Shown piece by piece: positions 1-7,727 of a stretch of 35,422 nt of DNA. Every line of letters begins with the position of its first letter. Positions within the stretch are counted from its first letter, which is position 1. Source of the stretch: Pseudomonadota bacterium (GTDB lineage: Bacteria; Pseudomonadota; Gammaproteobacteria; Burkholderiales; SHXO01); NCBI GenBank assembly GCA_023430065.1, contig JAEZCG010000210.1:1-35422 (forward strand). The letters run 5' to 3'. Made by a program: the position numbers and the translations under genes. The notes beneath the pieces were generated by a model. That model searched no databases. It was not told the DNA's origin and saw only the letters and a list, made by a program, of their open reading frames with translations.

Positions 1-471
1 TCACGACGGTTTCAGGACCATCAGGAAGTAGATCGCCAGCATCGCCACGAATGCCGGATAGCCCAGCAGTTCCCAGCGGCGCGCGAGGCGCCAATAGCGG
101 GCCGGGAGCGCTTCCCCACGCACCAGCGCGTCATTGGCCATGCGCCTGAGCTCGATCTGCATCCACACCACCGGCAGCCAGCACGCGCCGGCCAGCACGT
201 ACAGCACGATCGACCAGAACAACCACGGAGTAGTGAGCGGCCAGCCCGCCCAGTGCGCAAGGATGACACCTGTCAGCGGCTGCACGATCACCGCAGGCGT
301 GGTGAACAGCCAGTCCGCCAGCACCACGTAGCGCGACACGAAGGCCTGCGCCTCGAGACTGCCGCTGCGGTTGGCGAAGTACAGGTAGAAGGCGGTGCCG
401 AAGCCGGTGCCGACCAGCAGCACCGAGGAGAGGATGTGGATCGTCTTGACCAGCAGGTAGGCCGAGATCAC
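1..471 (-). CDS. DUF2269 family integral membrane protein
   Basis: A 156-residue, very hydrophobic protein with about four membrane segments (near residues 5-27, 50-72, 84-104 and 135-153). Its opening (VISAYLLVKTIHILSS) and the conserved His and Trp/Tyr residues in the helices resemble the DUF2269 family of inner-membrane proteins, whose function is unknown. I chose the GTG at 471 because a purine-rich GAGGGGA sits five bases upstream and because it overlaps the stop of the upstream SDR-DoxX gene (GTGA). The open frame continues upstream but that part is low-complexity shadow of the neighbour. The overlap suggests translational coupling. The stop lies at the very first bases of the window, so the gene is complete. 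Confidence 0.8.
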   Translation of the reverse strand: MISAYLLVKTIHILSSVLLVGTGFGTAFYLYFANRSGSLEAQAFVSRYVVLADWLFTTPAVIVQPLTGVILAHWAGWPLTTPWLFWSIVLYVLAGACWLPVVWMQIELRRMANDALVRGEALPARYWRLARRWELLGYPAFVAMLAIYFLMVLKPS

Positions 472-1745
472 TTTCCCCTCCGCGACGGGGTGAGGGCCAG
501 CAGCACGAGCAGGATCGCGACGATGGGAACGTTCTTGAGCAGCGGGCCGAACGGATGCGCCCACATCTCGGGCAGGCGCCACGCGATGATCGCGCTGTAC
601 AACACGATCAGTGCAAGCTGCGTCCACCACAGGGCACGCGACGGTCGGACGAGCGTGAGCACGCCCAGCGCCGCATCGACCACGGATGCACCCACCAGCA
701 GCACCGGCGCGCTCCACGCCGGCGCGCCCACCCGCGCCAGCATCCTGAAGCTGTCCCATACGGGAAAGACGAACACCGAGACCCAAGCGGTCACCAGCCA
801 CAGGATGGCCAGTGCGCCGCGCAGCAGCGGTTTGCCCCACATGAGGGCGGCGGCGGCACGCAGATCGTTCGCATGCGCCGATTCGAGGTCGGCGGTGAAG
901 CGTCGCGCCGGCCTTTCCAGCAACGCTTCCAGGGCTGCACCCGGCGCAGCACTGCCCGCTTCGAGCATGCGCAGGGCGTCGGTGCTGGCCAGCCGCGCAC
1001 CGAACGGCTGGGTTGCCCGCACGAGCGCGTGAACCAGCGGCATCGGCGCCGGCATCCAGATCGGAGCCCCAAGCCCGAGCAACGCGCGATAGTGCGCAAG
1101 CATCTGCCGGTAGGACATCGATGCCGGACCGACCACCTCCACCACCCGCCGCGCGGGCCTGCAGGCGAGCGCCCGCACCACCGCCTCGACGAGATCGCTC
1201 AGCGCCACGGGCTGAAGCGTCTGACGCCCCCTGCCGGGAAGCGGAACGACGGGCAGGACCGCGAGGCTGCGGAACCAGCGGCTACTGGCGCCGTCACGAC
1301 CGGCGACGAGCGAAGGACGAAGCACCATCCAGTCCAGCGCTGACTCGGTCAGCGCCAGATCGGCTTCGTGCTTGGTGCGCAGGAACGGCGTCGGCGCATT
1401 CGCCGCGGCCCCGAGCGCTGAGATCTGCACCACACGCGCGACGCCGGTGCGTGCGCAGGCGGCGAACAACGCGATGGGTGTGAGGGCGTGGACCGCGCGC
1501 AGCTGCACACCGGACAGGGTGCCCACGGCGTTGACCACCGCGTCCACGCCTTCCAGACGCGGCACCCAGGCCTCGGCGTGCCGATCCTGTGCAAAGTCCA
1601 CGTGCACCTCATCCGCGCGCCCGCTGAGGGTGCGCACGCCACGGCGCACCCGATGACCGGCGCGCACCAGCGCCTCGCAGACTGCTGCACCGATAAAGCC
1701 GTTCGCCCCGCACACCAGCACCTGCATGGATCCGATCGTTTCCAT
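468..1745 (-). CDS. NAD(P)-binding SDR/epimerase-like protein with C-terminal DoxX-like membrane domain
   Basis: A 425-residue two-part protein. Residues about 7-290 form a Rossmann-fold atypical SDR domain opening with VLVCGANGFIGAAV (GxxGxxG dinucleotide motif), like NAD(P)H-binding NmrA/epimerase proteins. The last 120 residues hold about four hydrophobic segments, including VFVFPVWDSF and a stretch ending LLALTPSRRGK, like the DoxX-like domain found at the C-terminus of this family. The family is probably an oxidoreductase with a membrane anchor; the substrate is unknown. The ATG at 1745 has GGAG five bases upstream. An internal ATG at 1727 (MQVLVCG) is the alternative and would give a more typical N-terminus. 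Overlaps the downstream DUF2269 gene. Confidence 0.82.
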   Translation of the reverse strand: METIGSMQVLVCGANGFIGAAVCEALVRAGHRVRRGVRTLSGRADEVHVDFAQDRHAEAWVPRLEGVDAVVNAVGTLSGVQLRAVHALTPIALFAACARTGVARVVQISALGAAANAPTPFLRTKHEADLALTESALDWMVLRPSLVAGRDGASSRWFRSLAVLPVVPLPGRGRQTLQPVALSDLVEAVVRALACRPARRVVEVVGPASMSYRQMLAHYRALLGLGAPIWMPAPMPLVHALVRATQPFGARLASTDALRMLEAGSAAPGAALEALLERPARRFTADLESAHANDLRAAAALMWGKPLLRGALAILWLVTAWVSVFVFPVWDSFRMLARVGAPAWSAPVLLVGASVVDAALGVLTLVRPSRALWWTQLALIVLYSAIIAWRLPEMWAHPFGPLLKNVPIVAILLVLLALTPSRRGK

Positions 1746-1814
1746 TCGACTCCACGCTGCGAGCAAGCAGGATTCCCTGGGGCGCGGCACGGCGGTTGCG
1801 GAGCGCTGGCCGTC

Positions 1815-2312
1815 ATGCACACCCATCCCGTCCGGAGTCTGCTGCGCGATGCCGTCATCACGGCGACGATGGCCTCGGCAACGTCCACCGGGCTCGGCAT
1901 GTGTCTCGCGCGGCGCCAGGGCAAGCCGGCTGCAGCCCTGCCCCATGCCGTCGCGCACATGACCGACGGCACACGGGCTGCGCGTCGAATGAAGGGGTCC
2001 GAGCGGACGTTGACCGGGCTCGCCCTGAACTTCGTGGGCTGCCTGGCGTGGGCCTGCGTCGCCGAAGCGTGGGCCGGGGTCCGGCCCTACCGTCAGCCGC
2101 TGGATGTGCTCGCGCGCGGCGTGGCGATGGCGGGCGCTGCGTACGCAGTGGACATGCACCTGCTTCCGCCACACGCGCGCCCCGCCTATGACCAAGTGCT
2201 GAAAGGCAGCGCACGCGTCGCGCTCTACGCCTCTCTCGCGGCGACGCTGACCGGCCGCGCGGCGATCGCGCAGCTCGCCGGCGCGCTTGGCAGCAACCCG
2301 CGCCTCGGCTAA
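1815..2312 (+). CDS. small membrane protein of unknown function
   Basis: A 165-residue protein with roughly four hydrophobic stretches (around residues 12-32, 67-87, 98-116 and 138-158). I do not recognise the family. It starts at an ATG at 1815, giving MHTHPVRSLLRDAV. The same frame is open further upstream, but that part is shadow of the divergent SDR-DoxX gene. It is transcribed divergently from the SDR-DoxX/DUF2269 pair, with only about 70 bases between them. The hydrophobic pattern and the plausible start support a real gene. Function not assigned. Confidence 0.6.
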   Translation: MHTHPVRSLLRDAVITATMASATSTGLGMCLARRQGKPAAALPHAVAHMTDGTRAARRMKGSERTLTGLALNFVGCLAWACVAEAWAGVRPYRQPLDVLARGVAMAGAAYAVDMHLLPPHARPAYDQVLKGSARVALYASLAATLTGRAAIAQLAGALGSNPRLG

Positions 2313-2315
2313 TCT
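2287..2315 (+). promoter_or_regulatory. candidate sigma70 promoter for the META lipoprotein gene
   Basis: TTGGCA at 2287-2292 and TAATCT at 2310-2315 are separated by exactly 17 bases. They lie across the end of the upstream gene and about 57 bases before the lipoprotein start. Seen by eye only. Confidence 0.45.
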
Positions 2316-2371
2316 CTGCTCCGGTCAAGACAGCCGGCGCTGCCCGGCACTCCAAACGGGACGGATCGAGG

Positions 2372-2833
2372 ATGATGACATGGCGTTGGATCGGCGCATT
2401 CGTGCTGATCATCCTGGGAGCATGCGGCAGCATGGGCGGGGATCGCGGTCCGGTGCTCATCGACAGCGGGACTGCCGGGCGCCTGCACGGTGTCGAGTGG
2501 CAGCTCAAGACCATCACGGTCGAGGGCACGCGCGTCATCATGCACACGGACGGCGACATGAGCCTGGTCTTCGCGGCGGACGGCCAGGCCGGCGGCTATG
2601 CCGCGGTCAACAACTTCAGCGGCCGCTACAGCTTCGATGACAAGGGGCGCCTGACCTGGTCCCCGGCGCTGGCCGCCACGCGCAAGGCCGGGCCGCCGGA
2701 ACTGATGGAAAAGGAACGCGCCTACCTGAGCGGCATTCCCAAGACCACTCGCGCGATCCTCTCGGGGAATGCCCTGCAATTGCAGAGCGAGGACGGCAAC
2801 ACCGTGCTCACCTTCGTCAGGGCCGGCAGCTGA
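2372..2833 (+). CDS. META domain-containing lipoprotein (HslJ-like)
   Basis: A 153-residue protein with a short signal peptide and a lipobox (LGAC, Cys at about residue 18), so it is predicted to be lipid-anchored at the envelope. After a linker the chain shows the META/HslJ pattern: a Gly-Val-Glu-Trp strand near residue 40, VNNFSGRYSFDDKG, a Pro-Glu-Leu-Met-Glu-Lys-Glu motif near residue 110, and a final strand ending LTFVRAGS. META proteins are small beta-barrel envelope proteins, some linked to stress or antibiotic resistance; the molecular role is not known. GAGG directly precedes the first ATG, so the second ATG at 2375 may be the true start. Confidence 0.85.
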   Translation: MMTWRWIGAFVLIILGACGSMGGDRGPVLIDSGTAGRLHGVEWQLKTITVEGTRVIMHTDGDMSLVFAADGQAGGYAAVNNFSGRYSFDDKGRLTWSPALAATRKAGPPELMEKERAYLSGIPKTTRAILSGNALQLQSEDGNTVLTFVRAGS

Positions 2834-2857
2834 GCGCGAATCGATCTCGCCATCTGC

Positions 2858-2863
2858 TATCCT
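2858..2863 (+). promoter_or_regulatory. possible -10 element for the TusA/DsrE/MetE-core operon
   Basis: TATCCT preceded by TGC (extended -10 look), about 30 bases before the TusA-like start. No convincing -35 at the right distance. It would make the sulfur cluster independent of the lipoprotein gene upstream. Confidence 0.3.
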
Positions 2864-2892
2864 CGCGCTGAAGCTCACGAGCGGCTCGGCGG

Positions 2893-3138
2893 ATGGCGGA
2901 CGCGACGTACCGGGAATTCGACACACAATGGGATGCGGGTGACATCGGTTGCGGGGACCTGGTCATCCGGCTGCGCTTCCTCCTCAAGGCGATGCAGCCC
3001 GACCAGGTGATCCGCGTCCGCGCGACCGATTCCGGTGCGGCCGAGGATCTTCCGGCGTGGTGCCGGATGACCGGCGAGACGCTCGTGGCACACGACCCCG
3101 AGAATCACTTCTATTTCATCCGGCGCACCGGCCGCTGA
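2893..3138 (+). CDS. TusA-like sulfur carrier protein (non-canonical CG motif)
   Basis: An 81-residue protein, the normal TusA length. TusA proteins carry persulfide sulfur on a Cys in a Cys-Pro-x-Pro motif. Here the equivalent Cys20 is in GDIGCGDLVIRL, so Cys is followed by Gly and the CPxP motif is missing. The rest of the fold is clear: a helix (RLRFLLKAMQ), the strand QVIRVRATDSG, then EDLPAWCRMTGETLV with a second Cys, and a final strand FYFIRR. It is the first gene of a three-gene cluster with a DsrE-like protein and a TusA-MetE fusion whose N-terminal domain is a clear paralogue of this protein. The cluster points to sulfur relay; partner and substrate are inferred only. Confidence 0.82.
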   Translation: MADATYREFDTQWDAGDIGCGDLVIRLRFLLKAMQPDQVIRVRATDSGAAEDLPAWCRMTGETLVAHDPENHFYFIRRTGR

Positions 3139-3174
3139 TTGCGGCAGGCGCGCCCCACCCGTACGGAGCTTCCC

Positions 3175-3543
3175 ATGGCCGGCACCGGTAAGTTTTGCGT
3201 CAATCTCACCTGCTCGAAGGACAACACCGACAAGGCGACGGTCGCATTCGTCATCGCCAACGCCGCTGTCGCATCCGCCCAGGACACGCTCGTGTTCCTG
3301 AGCATCGAGGGCGTGCGCCTGTCGCAGAAGGGCTTCGCCGATTCGATTCACGAGGAGGGCTTTGCTCCGCTCAAGGAGCTGATGGACAACTTCGTGAAGG
3401 CTGGCGGCAAAATGTTCGTGTGCTCGCCCTGCTTCAAGAAGCGAAAGCTGGAAGAGGCGGCGCTGATCGAGGGCGCGACCATCGTCGGCGGCGCGAAGCT
3501 GGTCGAGTTCCTCGCCGACGGCACCCCCTGCATCAGCTACTGA
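3175..3543 (+). CDS. DsrE-family (DsrE/DsrF-like) sulfur relay protein
   Basis: A 122-residue protein with a DsrE-like alpha/beta pattern: FCVNLTCSKDN at the start, a helix with ATVAFVIANAAV, the strand DTLVFLSIEGV, and MFVCSPCFKKRKL near residues 80-91. Cys83 and Cys86 form a Cys-Ser-Pro-Cys pair at the place where DsrE proteins carry their reactive Cys. DsrE proteins accept and pass sulfane sulfur, commonly with TusA. The ATG at 3175 has GGAG six bases upstream; the frame is open a little further up but without a better start. It lies 36 bases after the TusA-like gene and 49 bases before the fusion gene, all on one strand, so co-transcription is likely. Confidence 0.85.
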   Translation: MAGTGKFCVNLTCSKDNTDKATVAFVIANAAVASAQDTLVFLSIEGVRLSQKGFADSIHEEGFAPLKELMDNFVKAGGKMFVCSPCFKKRKLEEAALIEGATIVGGAKLVEFLADGTPCISY

Positions 3544-3592
3544 TTTCCGCTGCGCCGGCCCCGCGCACGACGCGCGGCAGCCGGCGGTCGTC

Positions 3593-5104
3593 ATGGCCGA
3601 TCCACATCCGCACACCCCTGACGTCAGCTTCGACGGCGGCGACCTCGACTGCGGCAGCGGCCTGCTGCTGCTGATCCGCAAGCACATCGATCCTCTGCCG
3701 CGCGGCGGCCTGCTGGAGATCCTGTCGACCGAGATCTCGGTGCGCGAGGACCTGCCGGCGTGGTGCCGGCTGACCGGCAACGAGTTCGTGTCTCAGGCGC
3801 CGACAGGGATCGGCATGTCCTTCCTCGTGTGCAAGGGTGCGCTCAGCGAGCGCGCGTCCATGCGCGCCGCGCCCCGGCTGCGCTTCGAGCCGGACCGCGC
3901 GCCGATGCCGGTGTCGATTCCAGAGCGATCGCCCACGCCTGCGCCGGCGCCTGAGATCCCCCCGCTGTCGGTGATGGGCATCGGCAGCTGGCCGCGTCCG
4001 CGCTGGATGCTGCAGGCCATGCACGAGCATCTGGAGGGCCGACTGTCCGAGGAAGCGTTCCAGGCAACCGCCGACGACGCCGTACGCCTCGCCGTCGGGG
4101 CGCAGCTGCGCGCGGGCGTGGACGTGCTCACCGACGGCGAACAGCGCCGCGACAGCTATGCGAGCTTCGTCGCCAGCCGGCTCGACAACTGCCAGCTCAT
4201 CCCGCTGACCGACCTGCTGCCGCTGGTCGACGATCCTGCACACTTCGAGCAGGAGCTGCGCGCCCTCGACGTGCCGGCGGCGGACGTGCGCCATCCGGCC
4301 GTGTTCGGACCGCTGGGACGCAGCCGTCCGATTGCCGCGCACGAGGCCCGCTTCGTGCAGGCACTGGGTGACCGTCCGGTCAAGGTCGCCCTGCCCGGCC
4401 CGTATCTCTTGGCGCGCACGATGTGGATGGAGTGCATCTCCGACAACGCGTATCGGTCCCGCGAGCATATCGCGGAGGACATCGTGCGCGTACTGCGTGA
4501 GGAACTGGCCGAACTGCTCGCCGACGGCGTGGCACTCGTGCAGTTCGACGAGCCGGTGCTATCGGAAGTCGTCTTCACCGGCGCGAAGACGCAGCGCAGC
4601 TTCATGTGCGGCGCGCTGTCGGAGAAGGGCGATGCGCAACACGAGCTGAGCTTCGCGCGGGAGCTGCTCAACGCCGTCGCCGCAGGCTTCCCGCGTGCGC
4701 GCCTCGGCCTGCACATGTGCCGCGGCAACTGGACGCCGGACGAGGGCGCCTGTCTCGCGGGCAGCTACGCGCCGTTACTGCCCACCCTGAGCGCACTCGA
4801 TGTCGGCACGCTGTTCCTGGAACTGTGCACGCCGCGCGCAGGCGAGATGCAGATCTTGCGCGGACTGCGCGGGGACCAGCGCGTCGGCGTGGGCGTGGTC
4901 AACCAGAAGCATGCTCGGGTCGAGACACCCGACGAAATCGTGGCCAGGGCACGCGAAGCGATCGACCTGTTCGGCAGGGACCGGGTGCTGCTCGTGCCGG
5001 ACTGCGGGTTCGCGACCTTCGCGGACAACCCGGTGACCTCCGCCCAGGTGGCCGAGAAGAAGCTGGCGGCGATGGCGCAGGCGGCGCAGCGGCTGCGAGG
5101 CTAG
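3593..5104 (+). CDS. fusion of a TusA-like domain with a MetE C-terminal (cobalamin-independent methionine synthase core) domain
   Basis: A 503-residue two-domain protein. Residues 1-82 are TusA-like (LDCGSGLLLLIRK with Cys20, then EDLPAWCRLTGNEFV), paralogous to the solo protein upstream. After a Pro-rich linker (about 100-123), residues 125-503 match the catalytic MetE/UROD-like barrel: GIGSWPRP near 129, DGEQRRDSY at 181, QFDEP at 317, LGLHMCRGN with His374 and Cys376, LELCTP with Glu410, and LLVPDCGFATFADNP with Cys471. These are the expected zinc ligands, so the methyl-transfer centre looks intact. The N-terminal half of a full-length MetE (about 750 residues) is absent, and a sulfur-carrier domain sits in its place. 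It may move a methyl or alkyl group to or from a protein-bound or small thiol; that role is inference. Confidence 0.88.
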   Translation: MADPHPHTPDVSFDGGDLDCGSGLLLLIRKHIDPLPRGGLLEILSTEISVREDLPAWCRLTGNEFVSQAPTGIGMSFLVCKGALSERASMRAAPRLRFEPDRAPMPVSIPERSPTPAPAPEIPPLSVMGIGSWPRPRWMLQAMHEHLEGRLSEEAFQATADDAVRLAVGAQLRAGVDVLTDGEQRRDSYASFVASRLDNCQLIPLTDLLPLVDDPAHFEQELRALDVPAADVRHPAVFGPLGRSRPIAAHEARFVQALGDRPVKVALPGPYLLARTMWMECISDNAYRSREHIAEDIVRVLREELAELLADGVALVQFDEPVLSEVVFTGAKTQRSFMCGALSEKGDAQHELSFARELLNAVAAGFPRARLGLHMCRGNWTPDEGACLAGSYAPLLPTLSALDVGTLFLELCTPRAGEMQILRGLRGDQRVGVGVVNQKHARVETPDEIVARAREAIDLFGRDRVLLVPDCGFATFADNPVTSAQVAEKKLAAMAQAAQRLRG

Positions 5105-5654
5105 GCGGCGTCCGCGCTCGGTCCGGTCATTTTCACTGCGCTCGGAACGTGTCGCGAATCGAAGCACGTCAAGCCCGTTCTCCCCGAGGTGAATTGCGCT
5201 GCTGGCTTACACAAGATCCGCAGCTCGTCGACCGGAATGATTGCAGCAGCACCGGCGACTCGCTCACGAATGTCTGCATTCCGCTCGTCTGCATCGCGAA
5301 CGCGAAGCCGATCAAGTCGAACTGCTGCAGGGCGAGGAGAAGCGAGGCTGTGACGTCCAGTTCGAACAACTCCCGACCCGCGTCGTCCCGGGTAAGTCTC
5401 CAACAAACGCGGTAACGATATCGAAGTCGTCGGTACGCGCCGGTGGTCCCGAGTGCCAGTGACAACATTACGGTGTGCGCGGTACCCGACGATGGTGAGC
5501 TCATCCAGCGATCTCCTATTCGAAGCTGGTCCGACTTCGCGTGCATTAAGCATCGGCCCTGCAGACCGCATCCCCCCTCTCTCCGCGCAAAAGGCAAGAC
5601 CTGACCCTGTCTCGCGATTGGTAAGATGGACGAAAGCCTTTCCGATTGAGAACC
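5105..5654. other. 550-base gap with little coding signal
   Basis: Between the MetE-core fusion and the GST gene the codon pattern is less GC-rich than in the flanking genes, and no recognised gene is present. The only candidate is the minus-strand frame at 5169-5504, listed separately. No tRNA, repeat or clear terminator was seen. It could be a decayed gene or a recent insertion. Confidence 0.5.
5169..5504 (-). CDS. possible small hypothetical protein
   Basis: A 111-residue frame starting at an ATG with AGGAG about eight bases upstream. The central part (YRYRVCWRLTRDD, then ELFELDVTASLLLALQQFDLIGFAFA) reads like real alternating strand and helix. The last 25 residues look random. I recognise no family. 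The ribosome-binding site and the amino-acid make-up favour a gene; the isolated position in a weakly coding gap argues against it. It may also be a degraded remnant. Confidence 0.35.
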   Translation of the reverse strand: MSSPSSGTAHTVMLSLALGTTGAYRRLRYRYRVCWRLTRDDAGRELFELDVTASLLLALQQFDLIGFAFAMQTSGMQTFVSESPVLLQSFRSTSCGSCVSQQRNSPRGERA

Positions 5655-6317
5655 ATGCACCTGCGTCTCGCCATCGGCAACAAGAACTATTCGTCTTGGT
5701 CAATGCGGCCCTGGGTGCTGCTCACCCAGGCCGGCATCGACTTCGAGGAGATCCAACTCAAGTTCGCCGACGACGGCTCGGTGCGCGATGTAGAACGCTG
5801 GTCGCCGACCGGCAAGGTGCCGGTGCTGTGGGCGGACGACGAACCGGTGTGGGAATCGCTCGCGATCTTCGAGACGGTGGCGGAGCTGTTTCCACAGAAG
5901 CGGTTGTGGCCGGAGGATGCTTCCGCCCGGCGGCACGCGCGCGCCGTGTGCGCCGAGATGCACGCCGGCTTCGGCGCGTTGCGCGGGCACATGACGATGA
6001 ACATCCGGGCGTCGCATCCGGACAAGGGACGCACGCCCGAGGTGCTGCGGGACATCGAGCGAATCTGCGCGCTGTGGGCGACGTGCCGGGCGCGACATGG
6101 CGAGGGCGGCGAGATGCTGTTCGGCGCATTCAGCTGTGTGGACGCGATGTTCGCGCCGGTGGCGATGCGTTTCGCGACCTATGCCGTGGCCCTGCCCCCG
6201 GCCGCGCAGGCCTATTGCGAGGCCCTGCGGCGGCTGCCGGCCGTGCAGCGCTGGATCGAAGGCGCCCTGGCGGAAACCGAGTTCGTGCCGGCGGACGAAC
6301 CGTACGCGCGATTGTGA
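5655..6317 (+). CDS. glutathione S-transferase family protein
   Basis: A 220-residue protein of normal GST length. It opens LRLAIGNKNYSSWSMRPWVLL, the thioredoxin-fold start typical of a proteobacterial GST subfamily, with the likely thiol-activating Ser/Tyr in NYSSWS. GKVPVLWADDEPVWES gives the cis-Pro (KVPVL) and the following Glu-Ser that bind glutathione, and an all-helical C-terminal domain follows from about residue 90. GSTs conjugate or reduce substrates with glutathione in the cytoplasm; the substrate cannot be read from sequence. I chose the ATG at 5655; a TTG at 5646 in the same frame is an alternative. Its end is 13 bases from the convergent cystathionine beta-synthase gene. Confidence 0.9.
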   Translation: MHLRLAIGNKNYSSWSMRPWVLLTQAGIDFEEIQLKFADDGSVRDVERWSPTGKVPVLWADDEPVWESLAIFETVAELFPQKRLWPEDASARRHARAVCAEMHAGFGALRGHMTMNIRASHPDKGRTPEVLRDIERICALWATCRARHGEGGEMLFGAFSCVDAMFAPVAMRFATYAVALPPAAQAYCEALRRLPAVQRWIEGALAETEFVPADEPYARL

Positions 6318-6330
6318 TTGCGCCGCCGCG

Positions 6331-7698
6331 TCAGATCGCCTTGAGCACGTCGTACCCGGTCAGGATGTAGGTCTTGCCCGCCTTGAAGTCACGCACCAGC
6401 ACGGCGGGGTGCTCGGGCGTGATCATCGGCGCGAGCAGCTGCACCGGGGTTTCGATGTCGACGAAGCGGTACGCCTTCTGCATGATCGACTTCACCGGCT
6501 CGTCGCGCAGCCTCGGGTCCTGCACCAGCGCGGCATAGGCCTGGGTCTCGTTGAGCGAGCCGACCACGCGCTTGTCCTGCGTCACGGGAATCTGCGAGAA
6601 GTTGTGCCGGCTCATCACCTGCACGGCCTGCGCGACCGTGTCGGTCACCTCGACCCCCACCAGATCGGCCACCTCCTTGTTGCGCACCAGGTCCCGCGCG
6701 GTCGGTCCGGCCACGTCGTCGTAGCCCATCATGCGCATCCAGTCGGGATTGAACATCTTGCCCACGTAGCGCGTGCCGTGGTCGTGGAAGATGACGACCA
6801 CCGTCTCCCCCGGCTTGAAGCGGTCCTTGAGCTGCAGCATGCCGGCGATTGCGGAGCCGGCCGAATTTCCCACCCAGATGCCTTCCTGCTTGACGATCTC
6901 GCGCGTGGTGAGGGCGGCATCGCGATCGGTCACCTTCTCGAAGTGATCGACGACGGAGAAGTCCACGTTCTTGGGCAGGAAATCCTCGCCGATGCCCTCG
7001 GTGACGTACGGGTAGATCTCCTCCTTGTCGAAGATTCCGGTCTCCTTGTACTTCTTGAACACCGAGCCGTAGGTGTCGATCCCCCACACCTTCACCGACG
7101 GCTTCTTCTCCTTGAGATACCGCCCGGTGCCGCAGATCGTCCCGCCGGTGCCCACGCCGACCACGAGGTGATCGACGCGGCCCTCGGTCTGGGCCCAGAT
7201 CTCCGGTCCCGTGGTCTCGTAGTGCGCCTGCGAGTTGCTGAGGTTGTCGTACTGGTTGGCCTTCCAGGAATTGGGCGTCTCCTTCACCAGGCGGGAGGAC
7301 ACCGAGTAGTAGGAGCGCGGATCCTCGGGATCCACGTCGGTGGGGCACACGATCACCTCCGCCCCGAAGGCGCGCAAGGCGTCGACCTTCTCCTTGGACT
7401 GCTTGTCGGTGGTCGTGAAGATGCATCGGTAGCCCTTCACGATGGCCGCGATCGCCAGGCCCATGCCGGTGTTGCCGCTGGTCCCCTCGATGATGGTGCC
7501 GCCCGGCTTCAAGGCGCCGCTGCGCTCGGCGTCCTCGATCATGCGCAGCGCCATCCGGTCCTTGATACTGTTGCCCGGGTTGAAGGTCTCGACCTTGGCG
7601 TACACCGCCGCGGGGATGCCGCGCACGATGCGATTGAGCCGAACCATCGGCGTGTCGCCGATGGTACCGAGAATGTTGTCGAAAACCTTGAGTGTCAT
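6331..7698 (-). CDS. cbs: cystathionine beta-synthase with C-terminal CBS-domain pair
   Basis: A 455-residue PLP enzyme of fold type II. Lys46 in NPGNSIKDRMA is the PLP Schiff-base residue. EGTSGNTGMG (about 71-80) binds substrate, and GVGTGGTICGTG (about 188-199) is the phosphate loop. From about residue 330 there is a tandem CBS-domain (Bateman) module, as in full-length cystathionine beta-synthases, which often senses adenosyl ligands. The expected reaction is serine plus homocysteine to cystathionine. A sulfhydrylase activity is possible because bacterial members are mixed. No haem-binding N-terminal extension is present. It lies 29 bases after selD on the same strand; no cystathionine gamma-lyase is in the window. 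The ATG at 7698 gives MTLKVFDNILGTIGDTP. Confidence 0.93.
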   Translation of the reverse strand: MTLKVFDNILGTIGDTPMVRLNRIVRGIPAAVYAKVETFNPGNSIKDRMALRMIEDAERSGALKPGGTIIEGTSGNTGMGLAIAAIVKGYRCIFTTTDKQSKEKVDALRAFGAEVIVCPTDVDPEDPRSYYSVSSRLVKETPNSWKANQYDNLSNSQAHYETTGPEIWAQTEGRVDHLVVGVGTGGTICGTGRYLKEKKPSVKVWGIDTYGSVFKKYKETGIFDKEEIYPYVTEGIGEDFLPKNVDFSVVDHFEKVTDRDAALTTREIVKQEGIWVGNSAGSAIAGMLQLKDRFKPGETVVVIFHDHGTRYVGKMFNPDWMRMMGYDDVAGPTARDLVRNKEVADLVGVEVTDTVAQAVQVMSRHNFSQIPVTQDKRVVGSLNETQAYAALVQDPRLRDEPVKSIMQKAYRFVDIETPVQLLAPMITPEHPAVLVRDFKAGKTYILTGYDVLKAI

Positions 7699-7727
7699 GG
7701 GTCGATACCCTTTGTCGTTGGGGGCGT

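Noticed and set aside
2372..5104. Riboswitch (SAM or cobalamin type) ahead of the MetE-core cluster
   Set aside because: The gap upstream of the TusA-like gene is about 60 bases, too short, and no such structure is seen.
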